Assembly: GCA_031406155.1 (NCBI GenBank)
Contig: JANOGW010000059.1
Location: 1-64,000 of the forward strand
Length of the DNA stretch: 64,000 nt
From: JACMNW01 sp031406155
GTDB lineage: Bacteria; Pseudomonadota; Alphaproteobacteria; Rhodobacterales; Rhodobacteraceae
Direction: 5' to 3'
The notes below the pieces were generated by a model. It ran no database searches, had not been told where the DNA came from, and was given only the letters and a program-made list of their open reading frames with translations. A program made the translations under genes and the position numbers. This document shows positions 62,384 through 64,000 of the stretch, piece after piece (positions within the stretch are counted from its first letter, which is position 1; each line of letters opens with the position of its first letter).

Positions 62384-63872
62384 CAGGTGACGCGCTGATC
62401 CACAGCTCGACCCGGCGGTTCAACTGCCGCCCGGGCGCGGTGGTATCGCACGCCATGGGCATGGTTTCGCCGTAAGCATCGACCCGCGGGATCTGGGCAT
62501 CGGGCAGATTGGGCGCTTCGGCCCTCAGCGCGTCAGCGACACTTTGCGCGCGGGCGCGGGACAGATCAAGATTGGCGGCGGCGGTCCCCGAGCCATCAGA
62601 AAACCCTGCAAAAACAAGTGTTTCACCCTTGAATTCCGATGCTTCAAGCAACCGTGCAAGATCGGCCAGGTTTTCGCGCGAATGCGCATCTAGGGTGGAA
62701 GACCCGTCCTGGAACCGGAAGGTCAGCGACAGCCGATCCGCCCCCGACATGCCGGCGACCAGCCGCTTCAGATCGGCCAGCGTCACCTCGTCGCCCGCCC
62801 CCTGAATGGCATTGATCAGGCGCAGGCCGTCTGCCGTCATCGGCTGGCGCTCTGGGCTGCGATCGATGAAGCCTGTTGTGCGGATGCTGTCCTGGGCTGC
62901 CGGTGTGGCCAGAAATTCCAGAAACTGTCGCGCAAACAGCGGCAGGCGGCGGCGCGGGGTCAGCAGGAAGATCGGCAGCGACAGCGGATAATCCTCTGCC
63001 TTCACCGCAAGGCCCGAGGGCAACAGCGGAAAGCCGCAACTGTCGGTCAGGGGTAGCGCACGGGCCGGACCCAGCATTGCGCGCCCGATGATGGCAAGGG
63101 CCCACGGGTCACGCGCGACGGCTTCGGCGAGGCTGGCCATATCGTGGTGCAGGACGGCTGGCATTGGCTGTTCGCCAAGACGGGCCATAAGGGACCGCTG
63201 AAGATCGGTGTCTGCGCCAAGACCGTGCAGCACGACCGGCATGTCCGGGCCGCCGATTTCGCGCCAATTGGCCACCGCGCCAGTCAGCGCGCGGGCCAGA
63301 TCGGCGGTGGAAATGCGCGGCGTTGGGTTATCAGCGGCCACGATTGGCAACAGGGCATCCACGGCAAGGGCACGATGACCGAAATCCGGCTCCAACACTG
63401 ATGCGATGACCAGTTCGGCCCGGCCAGCGGCCAAAGCCGCGCGCGACACATCCGGTGCACTTGCGACAAAGTTGAACTCGGCCAGGGTCTTGCTTGTGGC
63501 GGGATCGGTCAGCTTGGCCGCAAACTCCGGCCCTGTCGTTTGTGTGTAGGTCAACCCGCGCGATCTGGCGAAAGCGGCAAGCAGCGGCGGCAACAGCACG
63601 TTGCCCGCATCAGGCGCGCCGACAATACGGACGACGGCTTTTGGCGCGGTCAGATCGGGGCAGGCCGGGCCATCGCAGATGACCCCCTGACCATCGACCG
63701 TCAGCAAACCGTAGCTTGTCTCGATGCGGTAGAACTCGCCGTCATAGCCCTGCAACAGGCCGCTTATGGAAATGCCACCATCAAGGGCGGTCAGTGTCAC
63801 ATCCTGGGCGCAGGCAGCCTGCGCTATTGTCAGTGCCGCGAAAATCGCAGCACTCCACCGGTATCGCCCCAT
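62361..63872 (-). CDS. Periplasmic phosphate-binding-like domain fused to an OmpA C-terminal domain
   Basis: Exported protein of 503 residues: a signal peptide (AIFAALTIAQAACA, cleavage near residue 22), a short beta-rich segment, a PstS-like ligand-binding domain (about 75-330; VVRIVGAPDAGNVLLPPLL, WREIGGPDMPVVLHGLG, RTTGFIDRSPE) and a peptidoglycan-binding OmpA domain (about 380-495; FRFQDGSSTLDAHSRENL, LVFAGFSDGSGTAAANLDLSRARAQSVADAL, ...RQLNRRVELWI). It would be anchored to the cell wall in the periplasm. Whether it binds phosphate or another anion is open. No Pst genes are near. Confidence 0.85.
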   Translation of the reverse strand: MGRYRWSAAIFAALTIAQAACAQDVTLTALDGGISISGLLQGYDGEFYRIETSYGLLTVDGQGVICDGPACPDLTAPKAVVRIVGAPDAGNVLLPPLLAAFARSRGLTYTQTTGPEFAAKLTDPATSKTLAEFNFVASAPDVSRAALAAGRAELVIASVLEPDFGHRALAVDALLPIVAADNPTPRISTADLARALTGAVANWREIGGPDMPVVLHGLGADTDLQRSLMARLGEQPMPAVLHHDMASLAEAVARDPWALAIIGRAMLGPARALPLTDSCGFPLLPSGLAVKAEDYPLSLPIFLLTPRRRLPLFARQFLEFLATPAAQDSIRTTGFIDRSPERQPMTADGLRLINAIQGAGDEVTLADLKRLVAGMSGADRLSLTFRFQDGSSTLDAHSRENLADLARLLEASEFKGETLVFAGFSDGSGTAAANLDLSRARAQSVADALRAEAPNLPDAQIPRVDAYGETMPMACDTTAPGRQLNRRVELWISASPATDTPAP

Positions 63873-63889
63873 GAACCGCCTGCCTGAGT

Positions 63890-64000
63890 TTAGTCTGCAG
63901 CGGCGATCTTCAGGTCCGGATCGATATTTTTCAACACCATAATGTCACCCACCGCGGCACAATCAGGCATCGCGAGGCTCAGATCGGTGATCGTGATGTC
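63890..64000 (-). CDS. 3' end of a minus-strand gene running off the window
   Basis: The last 36 codons of an open frame ending in TAA at 63890-63892 (C-terminal residues ...PDCAAVGDIMVLKN, then ...LKIAAAD). It lies 17 bases upstream of the OmpA-fusion gene on the same strand and is probably co-transcribed with it. The piece is too short to name a family. Confidence 0.45.
   Translation of the reverse strand, partial: DITITDLSLAMPDCAAVGDIMVLKNIDPDLKIAAAD

Noticed and set aside
1..64000. CRISPR array, IS element, tRNA or rRNA genes
   Set aside because: No regularly spaced direct repeats, transposase genes, terminal inverted repeats or RNA-gene signatures were found on reading the window.

Overview
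The window reads as chromosome of a marine-type alphaproteobacterium of the Rhodobacterales (Roseobacter-like). The evidence is a GC-rich sequence, the gene order rnd-kdsD-lptC-lptA-lptB-hpf-ptsN, dnaK-dnaJ behind an alphaproteobacterial heat-shock promoter, a LysR/DUF1127 pair, and a GT14 branching-type glycosyltransferase with a long C-terminal extension. The genus cannot be fixed from sequence alone. I see no rRNA, tRNA, CRISPR array, IS element or prophage.

Layout. 0.15-2.7 kb (minus): a sugar-nucleotide epimerase and a family 4 glycosyltransferase. 3-6.6 kb (plus): a D-tagatose 3-epimerase-type isomerase and a SulP-STAS-cyclic-nucleotide fusion transporter. 6.8-11.9 kb (plus): a DUF1611-like P-loop protein, an ABC exporter whose nucleotide-binding domain has lost its catalytic signatures, a histidine kinase broken by an in-frame TAA, a palindromic element and an intact OmpR-type regulator. 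12.1-17.1 kb: a tiny RTX protein, then a LolD/MacB-like ATPase, an FtsX permease and an AttH/CrtC-like protein, translationally coupled. 17.4-22.6 kb (minus): UbiB-family kinase, photolyase-related flavoprotein with apparently swapped domain order, FAD oxidoreductase, then three adjacent genes each broken by an in-frame TAG. 22.9-24.2 kb: divergent LysR regulator and DUF1127 protein around a palindrome.

24.4-32.6 kb (minus) is a seven-gene operon: AmiC-like amide sensor, AmiR-like ANTAR antiterminator, two Dpp-type permeases, a substrate-binding protein, an acetamidase/formamidase and a fused double-ATPase. Its leader carries a perfect ANTAR-type hexaloop hairpin followed by an intrinsic terminator just before the first start codon, and a possible sigma-54 element. 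The parts make a coherent substrate-induced antitermination circuit.

32.6-58.1 kb is mostly a surface-polysaccharide region: glycosyltransferases, a Wzx-like flippase, a GMC oxidoreductase, a UDP-galactopyranose-mutase-like flavoprotein, UDP-xylose synthase, GalU, KdsB, a two-domain sulfotransferase, CysQ and a KpsM-type permease. It is interrupted by the conserved rnd-kdsD-lptCAB-hpf-ptsN block. Nucleotide-sugar supply (GalU, Uxs, KdsD/KdsB), assembly, sulfation and by-product clean-up (CysQ removes PAP) lie side by side, so a sulfated, KDO-linked surface glycan is a reasonable inference.

58.1-64 kb holds dnaK, dnaJ, radC, a periplasmic phosphate-binding-like/OmpA fusion and the 3' end of one more minus-strand gene.
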